DNA from: an uncultured Paracoccaceae bacterium
GTDB lineage: Bacteria; Pseudomonadota; Alphaproteobacteria; Rhodobacterales; Rhodobacteraceae
Direction: 5' to 3'
Assembly: GCA_947489325.1 (NCBI GenBank)
Contig: CANLDA010000011.1
Location: 1 to 64,000, forward strand
DNA length: 64,000 nucleotides
The notes beneath the pieces are model-generated. The model saw only the letters and a list, made by a program, of their open reading frames with translations, was not told where the DNA came from and made no database searches. This document shows positions 7,482 to 16,710 of this stretch, one piece after another (positions within the stretch are counted from its first letter, which is position 1; every line of letters starts with the position of its first letter). Made by a program: the position numbers and the translations under genes.

Positions 7482-9215
7482 ATGCTGACTAAAGGTCATG
7501 AAGCAGGATTGGAAGAGTTGCGCCGCGCGAGGGCAGAGTCGCGTGGTCTCTATGTCACGGTTGGTATTTTCAGTTTTTTTGCCAATTTGCTTATGCTGAC
7601 TGGCCCACTTTTCATGTTGCAGGTCTATGATCGGGTCTTGGGCAGTAAATCCGAAGAAACGCTACTTGCTCTGGCTATTTTGGTAATATTCCTTTTTACG
7701 ATCATGGGCATACTGGATGGTGTACGCAGCAAAATTATGGCCCGCGTGGCCGCACGATTTCAGGCCGCTTTGGAAAAGCGGGTGTTTGATGCGGTGGTGC
7801 GTCAATCCGTTTCTGGAGGAAACGAAGTCTCTGAAACTGGGTTATCCAACCTTCAAGCCGTCCAACAATTTATTGCCTCACCTGTCCTAATTGCGTTTTT
7901 CGATGCGCCTTGGACACCTGTCTTTTTACTTGGCATTTTCATTTTCCATCCATGGCTTGGCGTTTTGGCGTTGGTTGGTGGGACTGTTCTGATGTTGATT
8001 GCTGTCGCGAATCAGATGGTCACGCGTCACGGCCTTGTGCAATCGGCCCGCGCAGGACATCTGGCCGACAAACAGGGCCATCAGATCAGAAACGAAGCAG
8101 AGCTTGTACAAAGCATGGGCATGCTCAGCGCGGTCTTTAAACGCTGGATGAACGCCCGCGAACAAGCGCTGCAAAGCCAGACAGCCACTGGCGAAAAAGC
8201 TGGGACTTTTCGATCTTTGTCCAAGACGTTTCGTTTGTTCATGCAGTCAGCGATGTTGGGGCTTGCCGCGTATCTTGTTCTGAAAGGAGAGGTCTCGCCG
8301 GGTGCGATGATCGCGTCGTCGATCTTGATGGGGCGTGCGCTTGCTCCGATAGAGGTGATCGTGAACATGTGGTCAACCTTGCATCGCGCACGGCGTGGCT
8401 GGTCTGATCTAGCCGATCTTTTGGGGGCTTGCCCACCCGCACAAACATTAACCCAGTTGCCCAAGCCTGCGGCGAAACTGGACGTGCAACAGCTGACCAT
8501 TGTTCCGCCCGGAGAGGCGCAAGCCTCTTTGCGGATGCTCAGTTTTGGGCTGGCGCCGGGACAAGCGTTGGGGGTAATCGGATCATCGGGGTCCGGGAAG
8601 TCCACCCTTGCGCGCGCGTTGACGGGGGTGTGGCGGCCAGCCGGTGGTAAGGTGCGTCTGGATGGGGCGTCGTTGGACCAATATGATCCGGATGCGTTGG
8701 GGCAATACATCGGATATCTTCCGCAACGGGTGCAGCTGTTTGATGGAACTATTGCTGAAAATATCGCACGATTTGCCACAGGAGAAGACGACGCAAAGGT
8801 GATCGTGGCCGCGAAAAAGGCCGATGCACACGATATGATCGTCAAACTGCCAGATGGGTATGAAACACGTGTAACAGCTGCAGGTGGGCGCTTGTCTGGT
8901 GGACAAATTCAGCGCATCGGCCTTGCGCGGGCATTGTATTCGCAGCCCGTGATTCTTGTACTTGATGAGCCAAATTCGAACCTTGATAACAATGGATCTA
9001 TTGCACTGAACACTACCATTAAGGCGATGAAACAGGCAGGCAACGCTGTGTTGATCATGGCGCATCGCCCAGCGGCTATTCAAGAATGCGACTTGTTGTT
9101 GATTTTGGAAAATGGCCAGCGTGTGGATTTTGGCGCGCGCGACGAGGTGCTGCGTAAACACATTCGCAACTTTGAGGAAATCCGCAAATCTGCGCGCCCC
9201 GGAGGTGTGGCATGA
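7482..9215 (+). CDS. Type I secretion system ABC transporter (permease/ATPase)
   Basis: About 577 residues. ATG 7482 has AGAG seven bases upstream; a TTG at 7476 is an alternative. Residues 20-300 form the six-helix ABC exporter domain. The nucleotide-binding domain has Walker A GSSGSGKST near residue 370, signature LSGGQIQRIGLARAL near 473 and Walker B VILVLDEP near 492, and a His switch (MAHRP). It belongs to the PrtD/LapB-like branch without an N-terminal peptidase domain. Such proteins export C-terminally tagged RTX proteins through a channel made with an HlyD-type adaptor and TolC. The adaptor gene overlaps its end by four bases. No RTX substrate or TolC gene lies nearby, so the substrate must be encoded elsewhere. 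Confidence 0.93.
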   Translation: MLTKGHEAGLEELRRARAESRGLYVTVGIFSFFANLLMLTGPLFMLQVYDRVLGSKSEETLLALAILVIFLFTIMGILDGVRSKIMARVAARFQAALEKRVFDAVVRQSVSGGNEVSETGLSNLQAVQQFIASPVLIAFFDAPWTPVFLLGIFIFHPWLGVLALVGGTVLMLIAVANQMVTRHGLVQSARAGHLADKQGHQIRNEAELVQSMGMLSAVFKRWMNAREQALQSQTATGEKAGTFRSLSKTFRLFMQSAMLGLAAYLVLKGEVSPGAMIASSILMGRALAPIEVIVNMWSTLHRARRGWSDLADLLGACPPAQTLTQLPKPAAKLDVQQLTIVPPGEAQASLRMLSFGLAPGQALGVIGSSGSGKSTLARALTGVWRPAGGKVRLDGASLDQYDPDALGQYIGYLPQRVQLFDGTIAENIARFATGEDDAKVIVAAKKADAHDMIVKLPDGYETRVTAAGGRLSGGQIQRIGLARALYSQPVILVLDEPNSNLDNNGSIALNTTIKAMKQAGNAVLIMAHRPAAIQECDLLLILENGQRVDFGARDEVLRKHIRNFEEIRKSARPGGVA

Positions 9216-10519
9216 GAGAGACCAAAGGATACCGTTCCGTACGCGGCCCGATGATCGTGGGCATTCTGGCGTTGATTGTTTTGGTGGTAGGATTTGGGGG
9301 CTGGGCCGTCTTCAGTCGTTTGGCGGGTGCCATTGTTGCCTCTGGTCAGTTAGAGGTAGATCGCAATCGCCAGATCGTTCAGCATTTGGATGGTGGTGTG
9401 ATCGCGGAAATACTCGTGGATGAAGGCGACCTTGTGGCGGCCAACGATCTGTTGATCCGACTGGATGCGACTGTGCTTGCGTCATCTCTTGCCGTGAATG
9501 AAAGTCAATTATTTGAGATTGTGGCCCGTATCAATCGATTTGAGGCTGAGCGGGACAACTTGAACGCAATTGAATTCGATGCAGAGTTGCGTGATCTCGC
9601 GGTCATATCGGCAGATGTTGCGGATGTTGTGCAGGGTCAGCAACGCCTGTTTGAAGCGCGCACAATGTCCATGTCGCAAGAAGTTGACCAATTGGGCAAA
9701 CGACGCACTCAGATTGCGGACCAAATTATGGGTATTGATGCACAAAAGGCCGCGCTATCTCGACAGTTGGAGTTGATCAACGAAGAACTGGTTAATCAGC
9801 AGGCCTTGCTGGACAAGGGTTTGGCGCAGGCCAGCCGTGTTCTGGCGTTGCAACGCGAAGAGGCAAGTTTGAGCGGGCAAGTGGGCGAATTGGTGGCCTC
9901 ACGTGCGCAAGCCGAGGGACGGATCACGGAAATCGACATCGAAATCCTGAAACTGGACACCACGCGCCGCGAAGAAGCAATTACCCAACTGCGCGATGTG
10001 CAATACCGCGAGATAGAGCTGCGTGAAAATCGACGCGTGATACAGGACCAACTAGAGCGTCTTGATATTCGTGCGCCTGTATCTGGCATCGTTTATGGCC
10101 TGCAGGTGGTCACCCCCAGATCGGTTTTGCGCCCGGCAGATCCGGTGTTGTACCTTATTCCCCAGGATCGCCCGCTTGTGATTGCAGCGCAGGTGGAACC
10201 GATCCATATTGATCAGTTGCACCTTGGACAGGATGTTGTGTTGCGGTTTTCAACCTTTGATCAACGCGAAACCCCGGAATTGAACGGTACAGTGACGCAA
10301 ATCTCTGCAGATGCATTTCAGGATGAAACCACGGGCGCCACCTATTATCGCGCCGAGATCGAACTGTCCGAAGGGGAACGGGCGCGTTTGCCAGAAAATG
10401 CGACATTGATTCCCGGTATGCCAGTAGAGGCCTATATCCGTACAGAAGACCGCGCTCCGATTCATTATTTCGTGAAACCTCTGACGGATTACTTTGTAAA
10501 AGCGTTCCGCGAAAGCTAA
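9212..10519 (+). CDS. HlyD-family type I secretion periplasmic adaptor
   Basis: 435 residues, starting at an ATGA overlap with the ABC transporter and preceded by GGAGG. One membrane segment lies near residues 14-34. A lipoyl half (QIVQHLDGGVIAEILVDEGD) precedes a long coiled coil (about residues 110-285). The second lipoyl half and beta-barrel (LDIRAPVSGIVYGLQVVTP) follow. The C-terminal barrel ends at 'PGMPVEAYIRTEDRAP', a family hallmark. It bridges the inner-membrane ABC protein and the outer-membrane channel. Confidence 0.93.
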   Translation: MRETKGYRSVRGPMIVGILALIVLVVGFGGWAVFSRLAGAIVASGQLEVDRNRQIVQHLDGGVIAEILVDEGDLVAANDLLIRLDATVLASSLAVNESQLFEIVARINRFEAERDNLNAIEFDAELRDLAVISADVADVVQGQQRLFEARTMSMSQEVDQLGKRRTQIADQIMGIDAQKAALSRQLELINEELVNQQALLDKGLAQASRVLALQREEASLSGQVGELVASRAQAEGRITEIDIEILKLDTTRREEAITQLRDVQYREIELRENRRVIQDQLERLDIRAPVSGIVYGLQVVTPRSVLRPADPVLYLIPQDRPLVIAAQVEPIHIDQLHLGQDVVLRFSTFDQRETPELNGTVTQISADAFQDETTGATYYRAEIELSEGERARLPENATLIPGMPVEAYIRTEDRAPIHYFVKPLTDYFVKAFRES

Positions 10520-10592
10520 GCGTCGTATTTTCACTTTCCTGAAAGGGCGCGCGCGGATAGCGTCGCCTCGAACAGATTCGAGGAGTATCTCA

Positions 10593-11054
10593 ATGAGCGG
10601 TTTTGAAGCCAAACTGGCAGAAATGGGCGTGACTTTGCCCGATGCCCCGGCCCCCGCGGCCAATTATGTGCCCTATGTGCAGGTGGGGGACATCCTGTAT
10701 GTCTCTGGCCAAATTTCCGCCAATGCGGATGGGTTCATTACCGGGAAGCTGGGCGCTGACATGGATACGGCGGCAGGTGCCGCGGCTGCGCGCACTTGTG
10801 CAATCAGTCTGCTGTCACAGGTCAAGGCTGCTTGTGGTGGTGATTTGGATCGTTTGTTGAAGGTCGTGAAACTGGTTGGTTTCGTCAATTCCACCCAAGA
10901 TTACGGCGAACAGCCCATGGTCGTGAATGGTGCGTCTGATTTCATGGCCGAAGCCTTGGGTGAAACGGGTCGTCATTCGCGCTCTGCCGTGTCTGCGGCG
11001 TCGCTGCCATTTGGTGTCGCTGTAGAAATCGAAGGTATCTTTCAGATCAAATGA
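10593..11054 (+). CDS. RidA-family protein (reactive imine/enamine deaminase)
   Basis: 153 residues with GAGGAG before the ATG. It belongs to the longer RidA subgroup (about 150 residues). Visible features are the 'YVSGQISANADG' strand, 'VVKLVGFVNS' and the C-terminal 'RHSRSAVSAASLPFGVAVEIE' region, whose arginine matches the substrate-carboxylate-binding Arg of RidA. RidA proteins hydrolyse reactive 2-aminoacrylate-type intermediates made by PLP enzymes. It overlaps the next gene by four bases, so it is probably the first gene of an operon running to about 13341. Confidence 0.88.
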   Translation: MSGFEAKLAEMGVTLPDAPAPAANYVPYVQVGDILYVSGQISANADGFITGKLGADMDTAAGAAAARTCAISLLSQVKAACGGDLDRLLKVVKLVGFVNSTQDYGEQPMVVNGASDFMAEALGETGRHSRSAVSAASLPFGVAVEIEGIFQIK

Positions 11055-11818
11055 CTCGACTTGATTCTGCGTTCTTTGTGCGCCCACTGGCGCACAGAGG
11101 ATATCATGACCTAACGCGACGCTGCCCGGAAAATAGCCGGGCGTCGTTTGCAGCGGCGATTGCTGCTGGATATGGGATAGAATGTGATCTGCAACTATCC
11201 ACAGACGGGCGAGCCTTGGTTTTCCACGATTATGACCTGTCGCGCCTGACGGATGAGGTGGGACTGGTAAGGGATCGCACGGCCTCTGACCTTTCTAAAG
11301 TCATTCTGAAAGGTGGGGATGAAGGTATCCCAACTTTGTCAGAAGTTTTGCAACTGGTTGCTGGCCGCACGCCTTTGCTGATTGAATTGAAGGATCAGGA
11401 TGGTGCCTTGGGCTCGGATGTTGGTTCTTTGGAAGAGGCAGTCGCACGTGATTTGGCCTACTATGATGGTGCGGCGGCGATCATGTCGTTTAACCCTCAT
11501 TCAACAGAAGTTTTGGCGGATCTTTTGCCGGATATGCCGCGTGGCCTTGTAACCTGCGATTTTATGGATGAGGAATGGGAGCCTGCGTCCCTTGAACGGC
11601 GCGCAGCTTTGAACGAAATCCCTGATTTCGAACGACTTTCGTGTGATTTCATCAGTCACGATCGCGCCGACTTGGACCGTCCGCGTGTGGCAGAGATCAA
11701 GGCCAAGGGGGGTGCTGTGTTTTGCTGGACGGTGCGCAGCCCAGAGCAAGAGGCCGAGGCCCGCAGTATTGTTCATAATATCACGTTTGAAGGCTATGCG
11801 GCGTCATTGACGACTTGA
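11051..11818 (+). CDS. Glycerophosphodiester phosphodiesterase family protein
   Basis: 255 residues, with no signal peptide, so cytoplasmic. The GDPD TIM-barrel signatures are present: AHRGYHD with the general-base His, PENSRASFAAA, the IECDLQLSTDG metal-binding Glu/Asp and LVFHDYDL with the second His. A C-terminal VFCWTV strand closes the barrel. It should split glycerophosphodiesters into glycerol-3-phosphate and an alcohol. It starts within the end of the RidA gene (ATGA). Confidence 0.9.
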   Translation: MTRLDSAFFVRPLAHRGYHDLTRRCPENSRASFAAAIAAGYGIECDLQLSTDGRALVFHDYDLSRLTDEVGLVRDRTASDLSKVILKGGDEGIPTLSEVLQLVAGRTPLLIELKDQDGALGSDVGSLEEAVARDLAYYDGAAAIMSFNPHSTEVLADLLPDMPRGLVTCDFMDEEWEPASLERRAALNEIPDFERLSCDFISHDRADLDRPRVAEIKAKGGAVFCWTVRSPEQEAEARSIVHNITFEGYAASLTT

Positions 11819-11866
11819 TCCTGCCCTAGGGGCGCACAAATATAAGATAAGGCGCACGAGGGGATC

Positions 11867-13054
11867 ATGACGGATCATAAACTGGAAATCAGGCTAATTG
11901 AATCCCTTGATGCGATTGCCGCGCAGGATTGGGATGCTTGCGCGTGTCCCGAGGCCGCGGATGGCCAACGCCCCTTTGATCCCTTTACCACGCATCGGTT
12001 TTTGCGCGCATTGGAACATAGCGGTTCGGTCGGCGAAGGCACGGGATGGATAGCGCGCCATATCACGGTTTGGCAAAAAGATACCTTGATTGCTGTGGCC
12101 CCGTTTTACATCAAACTGCACAGCCAAGGCGAATATGTTTTCGATCATAGTTGGGCCAATGCCTATGAACGGGCTGGGGGGCGGTATTATCCGAAATTTC
12201 AAGGGGCCGTGCCCTTTACGCCTGCGACAGGTCGGCGCTTTCTGACGCGTCCGGGGTTTGAAGCAGAAGGTTGTGCGGCCATTATGCAAGGGGCCGTACA
12301 GGTCACAGCAGATAATAACTTCAGCTCGTTGCATTTCACCTTTTGTACCGAAGAAGAGGCGATTGCGGGCAAAGACATGGGATTGCTGCACCGGACTGGG
12401 CAACAGTTTCATTGGGTGAATACTGGATATGCAAGTTTTGATGATTTCCTAACTGGTCTCAGTTCTCGTAAACGTAAAAACATCCGCAAAGAGCGAGCCA
12501 AGGCACAGGCGTTTGGTGGGGAAATTCGTACCTATTCAGGTAAGAACATTCGGTGCGAACATTGGGATGCAATGTGGCAGTTCTACCAGGATACGGGTGT
12601 GCGCAAGTGGGGTACGCCTTATCTTACTCGTGCGTTTTTTGATGCAGCGCATGAAACGCTGCGCGACGATATTTTGCTTATTTTTGCCGAACGAGACGGC
12701 ATGCCCGTTGCTGGGGCAATGAATGTGATGGGCCAAGATGTGCTTTTTGGTCGATATTGGGGCTGCGTCGAAGATCATGACAGCCTGCATTTCGAATTGT
12801 GCTATTATCAGGCAATGGACCATGCGATAGCATGCGGGCTGTCCCGTGTAGAGGCTGGGGCGCAAGGCGAGCATAAATTGGCACGTGGGTATTTGCCGAC
12901 GGAAACCCATTCGTTGCATTGGATGCCTGATTCGGGGTTCTCGGACGCCGTAGCGCGGTATCTGGTTGAGGAACGCCGGGCTGTTTCTGAAGAGGTGGAA
13001 ATCCTCACGGCCTATGGCCCATTTCGCAAAACACAAGTGGAGGAACACGAATGA
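11867..13054 (+). CDS. FemAB-like GNAT N-acyltransferase (DUF482 family)
   Basis: 395 residues with GAGGGG before the ATG. It has the two-lobe arrangement of the DUF482/FemAB-like family: [17 protein letters not shown] in the first half, a basic [15 protein letters not shown] linker, and the second acyltransferase fold with [12 protein letters not shown] and [15 protein letters not shown]. The latter strings are highly conserved in this family. The substrate is not established; transfer to a peptide or amine has been suggested. It overlaps the pterin dehydratase gene by four bases. Confidence 0.85.
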   Translation: MTDHKLEIRLIESLDAIAAQDWDACACPEAADGQRPFDPFTTHRFLRALEHSGSVGEGTGWIARHITVWQKDTLIAVAPFYIKLHSQGEYVFDHSWANAYERAGGRYYPKFQGAVPFTPATGRRFLTRPGFEAEGCAAIMQGAVQVTADNNFSSLHFTFCTEEEAIAGKDMGLLHRTGQQFHWVNTGYASFDDFLTGLSSRKRKNIRKERAKAQAFGGEIRTYSGKNIRCEHWDAMWQFYQDTGVRKWGTPYLTRAFFDAAHETLRDDILLIFAERDGMPVAGAMNVMGQDVLFGRYWGCVEDHDSLHFELCYYQAMDHAIACGLSRVEAGAQGEHKLARGYLPTETHSLHWMPDSGFSDAVARYLVEERRAVSEEVEILTAYGPFRKTQVEEHE

Positions 13055-13341
13055 CTGAAAAGCTAAGCGATGCAACACGCGGCCCTTTGCTGGAACCTTT
13101 GCTTGAAAACGGTTGGCAGATAGTGGACGGACGAGATGCCATTTTCAAAGAATTCAAGTTCACCAATTTTGTCGAGGCATTTGGCTGGATGACGCGCGCA
13201 GCTATCTGGGCAGAAAAATGGAACCACCATCCGGAATGGGAAAATGTCTATAATCGGGTGCGCGTGACCCTGACCACCCACGATGTGGATGGCCTGAGTT
13301 CATTGGACGCAAAGCTGGCACGTAAGATGGATAGCCTATAG
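13051..13341 (+). CDS. phhB: 4a-hydroxytetrahydrobiopterin dehydratase
   Basis: 96 residues, a full-length PCD/DCoH protein. The active-site signature WNHHPEW with both histidines is followed by '[17 protein letters not shown]'. It dehydrates the 4a-carbinolamine formed by aromatic amino acid hydroxylases. No phenylalanine hydroxylase gene is in the window, so it may act in another pterin or molybdopterin context. It is the last gene of the operon begun by the RidA gene and faces the peroxiredoxin gene. Confidence 0.93.
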   Translation: MTEKLSDATRGPLLEPLLENGWQIVDGRDAIFKEFKFTNFVEAFGWMTRAAIWAEKWNHHPEWENVYNRVRVTLTTHDVDGLSSLDAKLARKMDSL

Positions 13342-13350
13342 ACCATCTGC

Positions 13351-13839
13351 TTAAAGCGTGTTCAACAATGCCTCGCCCGTGGTCAAATCGCAGGTTTGTG
13401 GTGCAATCTCTTCCTGAATGTGGGTGACAATGCCGTTCTCGACCACAAGGGCGAAACGTTGGCAGCGCGCAAAGAACCCGATCGGTGGCACGTCGAAAGC
13501 CAATCCCAAAGCATTGGTCAACTCGCTTGCGTGATCTGCCAACATAGTGACGCCTTCTTTTGAGGCCCCTGTTTGGGTATCCCATGCATCCATAACCCAA
13601 GCATCATTGACAGAAATGCAGATGATCTCCTCCACACCCTTTGCCTGAAAAGCCGCTGAGGTGCGCATAAAGCTCGGCAGATGAGATGTAGAGCACGTTC
13701 CGGTAAATGCGCCAGGCAGACCAAAGATCACAATTTTACGGCCCTTGGTGCGGTCAGATAGTTGGATAGGAGCAGGCGAGCCATCCTGCAATTTGGTCAG
13801 GGTTACCTCTGGCAAGGTATCTCCTACGGATATTTTCAT
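13351..13839 (-). CDS. Peroxiredoxin (Prx5-like)
   Basis: 162 residues with GAGGA upstream of the ATG. The peroxidatic motif PGAFTGTCSTSHLPSF places the active Cys near residue 49. The rest (VNDAWVMDAW, MLADHASELTNALG) matches the Prx5/AhpC-TSA branch. It reduces hydroperoxides with thioredoxin or glutaredoxin as electron donor in the cytoplasm. It is divergent from the flavoprotein gene at 13927, with a shared 87-base promoter region. Confidence 0.93.
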   Translation of the reverse strand: MKISVGDTLPEVTLTKLQDGSPAPIQLSDRTKGRKIVIFGLPGAFTGTCSTSHLPSFMRTSAAFQAKGVEEIICISVNDAWVMDAWDTQTGASKEGVTMLADHASELTNALGLAFDVPPIGFFARCQRFALVVENGIVTHIQEEIAPQTCDLTTGEALLNTL

Positions 13840-13926
13840 GCGCGCGTTCCTCTTTGATTGCGTTTTGTCTTATTGGGCATATAGGGTTCGATTCAAATCG
13901 ACCAATGCCAATTGTAGGAGACAGGC

Positions 13927-15138
13927 ATGACGCACGTTGTTGTTATCGGGGCCGGGCAGGCGGGTTCGTCATTGGTGGCCAAATTACGCAACAGTGGATT
14001 TGACGGGCAGATTACCCTGATGGGTGAAGAAGCGGTTCCACCCTATCAGCGCCCACCCTTGTCCAAAAAATACCTGTTGGGTGATATGGAGCTGGAACGT
14101 CTGTATCTGCGTCCAGAGAGTTTTTACTCTGAAAACAACATTGATCTGCGTCTTGGTGCGCGGGTCACGGCGGTGGACGCCGGGGCCAAAACCATCAGCA
14201 TTGGGGAAGAAGAAACCCTTGCGTATGATGAATTGGTACTGACCACAGGGTCCAGTCCACGCCGTTTGCCAGCTGCCATCGGTGGCACGCTGGAAGGTGT
14301 GCATGTGGTGCGGGATCTAAAAGACGTCGACGCCATGGCCCCTGATTGCGTCGAAGGCCGTCGTGTTCTGATCGTTGGCGGTGGGTACATCGGTCTTGAG
14401 GCCGCCGCCGTTGCTGCATCGCGTGGTCTGGACGTCACTGTTGTTGAAATGGCAGACCGTATTTTGCAACGCGTTGCTTCACCCCAAACCTCTGATTTTT
14501 TCCGTGATTTGCATGAGGCGCATGGGGTGAAAATTCTCGAAGGCGTTGGGCTTAAAGAGATCACCGGTGAAGGTCGCGTTTCTGGTGCCACTCTGAGTGA
14601 TGACACCAAACTGGATCTGGATTTCGTCATAGTCGGTGTCGGCATTATGCCTGCAACAGAGTTGGCTGAAATGGCTGGCGTCACCTTGGATAATGGCATC
14701 AGCACAGACGCACAGGGACGGACATCTGTGGATCATATATGGGCTGCTGGCGATTGCGCATCCTTCCCTTATCAGGGCGGACGCATCCGTTTGGAAAGCG
14801 TGCCAAACGCCATTGATCAGGCTGAAATCGTGGCTCAAAATATCATGGGCGCGGAAAAGGAATACCTGGCCACACCTTGGTTCTGGTCCGATCAATACGA
14901 CACAAAACTGCAAATTGCGGGCCTGAATACAGGTTATGACAATGTGGTGACGCGCGCGGGTGATGAGGGATCAGTGTCGTTCTGGTATTATAAAGGCGAC
15001 ACACTCGTCGCGGTGGACGCAATGAACGCACCGCGTGATTACATGATCGCCAAACGTTTGATCGAAGCGGGCAAATCCCCATCTCCTGAAGTGGTGGTCG
15101 CCCCCGAAACCAATATGAAGGCTCTTCTAAAAGCGTGA
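13927..15138 (+). CDS. FAD-dependent NAD(P)H:ferredoxin/rubredoxin reductase-like
   Basis: 403 residues with TAGGAG upstream. Two dinucleotide-binding motifs are seen: VVIGAGQAGSSLVAKL for FAD at the N-terminus and VLIVGGGYIGLEAAAVAASRG for NAD(P)H near residue 145. The FAD motif VDHIWAAGDCA lies near 270, and the last 80 residues form the 'reductase C' domain (PWFWSDQYDTKLQIAGL). Such proteins pass electrons to 2Fe-2S ferredoxins for P450 or dioxygenase systems, but no such partner is nearby. It ends within the start of rsmD. Confidence 0.9.
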   Translation: MTHVVVIGAGQAGSSLVAKLRNSGFDGQITLMGEEAVPPYQRPPLSKKYLLGDMELERLYLRPESFYSENNIDLRLGARVTAVDAGAKTISIGEEETLAYDELVLTTGSSPRRLPAAIGGTLEGVHVVRDLKDVDAMAPDCVEGRRVLIVGGGYIGLEAAAVAASRGLDVTVVEMADRILQRVASPQTSDFFRDLHEAHGVKILEGVGLKEITGEGRVSGATLSDDTKLDLDFVIVGVGIMPATELAEMAGVTLDNGISTDAQGRTSVDHIWAAGDCASFPYQGGRIRLESVPNAIDQAEIVAQNIMGAEKEYLATPWFWSDQYDTKLQIAGLNTGYDNVVTRAGDEGSVSFWYYKGDTLVAVDAMNAPRDYMIAKRLIEAGKSPSPEVVVAPETNMKALLKA

Positions 15139-15713
15139 GAATTATCGCCGGACAGTTTCGTGGTATCTCCCTTGCCAGTGTTGGTAAGGGGGACGCGGGC
15201 GCGCACTTGCGCCCAACAACGGATCGCGTGCGCGAAAACCTGTTCAACATCCTGATGGGTGGGCGGTTTGGCGATCCGATTACAGGCGCGCGTGTGCTTG
15301 ATCTGTTTGCGGGAACGGGTGCGTTGGGCCTGGAAGCCTTGAGCCGGGGTGCTGAGAGCGTGTGTTTTGTGGATAACGGACGTAAATCGCAATCATTGAT
15401 CCGTGAAAACATCCGCCTCACACGTGCACAGGATCGCGCTAAATCCGTCTCACGTCCGGTGGAAAAAATTGGCTTATGCCCTGATGCGCCTTATGATCTC
15501 ATTTTTCTGGACCCGCCTTATGGCAAGTCGCTGGGACAAAAGGCCCTGAACGCCGCGCAGGAAGGTGGATGGATTGCTGCGAACGCGTTGATCGTTTTTG
15601 AAGAAAACGCGCCCCAAACACCGTCATCAGACTTAGAGACCTTAGACGTCAGAAAATTCGGTGATACGCATGTCACCTTCATGCAGCCTGTGGGCCGAAA
15701 TAGCTTGGGATGA
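15135..15713 (+). CDS. rsmD: 16S rRNA (guanine(966)-N2)-methyltransferase RsmD
   Basis: 192 residues, starting at GTG 15135 and overlapping the stop of the upstream flavoprotein gene. The N-terminal MRIIAGQFRG and the 'LRPTTDRVRENLFNIL' motif are family hallmarks. The SAM site is VLDLFAGTGALGLEALSRGA, and the N-methyltransferase motif IV is DPPYG. It methylates G966 of 16S rRNA in the 30S subunit. Confidence 0.95.
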   Translation: MRIIAGQFRGISLASVGKGDAGAHLRPTTDRVRENLFNILMGGRFGDPITGARVLDLFAGTGALGLEALSRGAESVCFVDNGRKSQSLIRENIRLTRAQDRAKSVSRPVEKIGLCPDAPYDLIFLDPPYGKSLGQKALNAAQEGGWIAANALIVFEENAPQTPSSDLETLDVRKFGDTHVTFMQPVGRNSLG

Positions 15714-15739
15714 ATTGGCCTTAATGTGTGCAGGGCTAA

Positions 15740-15758
15740 GAGGGGCAAAGCCCCTTTC
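15740..15758 (+). terminator. Possible weak terminator after rsmD
   Basis: Short stem AGGGGC / GCCCCT with a three-base loop, followed by only a few T residues. It lies between the convergent rsmD and map genes. Confidence 0.35.
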
Positions 15759-15765
15759 CATGTGT

Positions 15766-16575
15766 TTATCCCCAAGTCGGGTGATATTTATTCGCCGCAG
15801 ACAGCGTGAAAATTTCAACACCGGTCGCCGTAACGCCTACAGAATGTTCAAATTGAGCTGACAAAGATTTGTCACGCGTCACCGCGGTCCAATCATCTGC
15901 CAAAACTTTGGTTTCAGCGCGTCCCAAATTGACCATAGGCTCAATTGTAAAGAACATACCTTCCTCCAAAACGGCACCTGTGCCAGCACGGCCATAATGC
16001 AGAACGTTTGGTGGTGAATGAAACACACGCCCCAAACCATGGCCGCAGAAGTCACGGACAACTGACATGCGATGACCTTCAACAAAGCTTTGAATGGCAT
16101 GGCCGATGTCCCCAAAGGTATTGCCGGGTTTTACGGCCTCAATACCGATCATCAAGGCATCATGGGTGACTTGAATCAGACGCTCTGCTTTGCGATTTGG
16201 CTTGCCTCCGGCAACATACATGCGGCTGGTGTCACCAAACCAACCATCCACGATGACAGTAACGTCGATGTTTAGGATGTCTCCATCTTTCAACTTTTTG
16301 TCGCTGGGAATTCCATGACAGACAACATGATTCACGGAAATACAGCTGGCGTGCTGATACCCACGGTATCCGATGGTGGCGGACTTGGCGCCTGCATCAT
16401 TGACCATTGCTTCAATCAGGCGGTCAAGTTCGCCGGTGGTTTGGCCGACAAATACATGTTCCGCAATATCATCAAGGATTTTGGACGCCAATGCGCCAGC
16501 TTTGTGCATACCTGCGAAATCCACCTCTTGGTGAATTCTGATCCCGTCACGGGTTTGACCTGATTTACCGATCAT
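15766..16575 (-). CDS. map: Type I methionine aminopeptidase
   Basis: 269 residues from ATG 16575, which has CGGAG six to seven bases upstream. An in-frame extension to 16647 would add 24 residues, begins inside a long inverted repeat and is unlikely. The metal ligands of MetAP are visible: DVTVIVDGWFGDTSRMY (two Asp), GHGLGRVFHSPP (His), TIEPMV (Glu) and a final Glu in the EHSVGVT region. It removes the initiator methionine from new proteins. It lies downstream of sfsA on the same strand, separated by the 65-bp repeat. Confidence 0.94.
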   Translation of the reverse strand: MIGKSGQTRDGIRIHQEVDFAGMHKAGALASKILDDIAEHVFVGQTTGELDRLIEAMVNDAGAKSATIGYRGYQHASCISVNHVVCHGIPSDKKLKDGDILNIDVTVIVDGWFGDTSRMYVAGGKPNRKAERLIQVTHDALMIGIEAVKPGNTFGDIGHAIQSFVEGHRMSVVRDFCGHGLGRVFHSPPNVLHYGRAGTGAVLEEGMFFTIEPMVNLGRAETKVLADDWTAVTRDKSLSAQFEHSVGVTATGVEIFTLSAANKYHPTWG

Positions 16576-16640
16576 CTGAAACTCCGATGCCCTTATTTGT
16601 CCCTTACTTAAGGCAGCACGCAGAAAAGAACCAGAGGGCG

Positions 16641-16705
16641 CGCTCATCGCTCCCTGACGGTTGCTCTTCGCTCAGCGAAGACGGACCGTAAGGGACGGAT
16701 GAGCG
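16641..16705. repeat. 65-bp imperfect inverted repeat (cruciform/REP-like)
   Basis: Arms at 16641-16672 and 16674-16705 pair at about 26 of 32 positions with an almost absent loop. The outer CGCTCATC, the middle TCCCT and ACGGT, and the inner CTTCGCT blocks all match. It lies between sfsA and map. It could be a transcription terminator or attenuator without a T run, or a dispersed palindromic repeat of the REP kind. I see no second copy in this window. Confidence 0.7.
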
Positions 16706-16710
16706 GTGCG

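Noticed and set aside
8081-8845. Long open frame opposite the type I secretion ATPase gene
   Set aside because: Antisense to the conserved nucleotide-binding domain; no family motif or ribosome binding site.
16576-16647. N-terminal extension of methionine aminopeptidase to 16647
   Set aside because: The extra codons start in the inverted repeat and have no ribosome binding site; ATG 16575 has CGGAG at a good distance.
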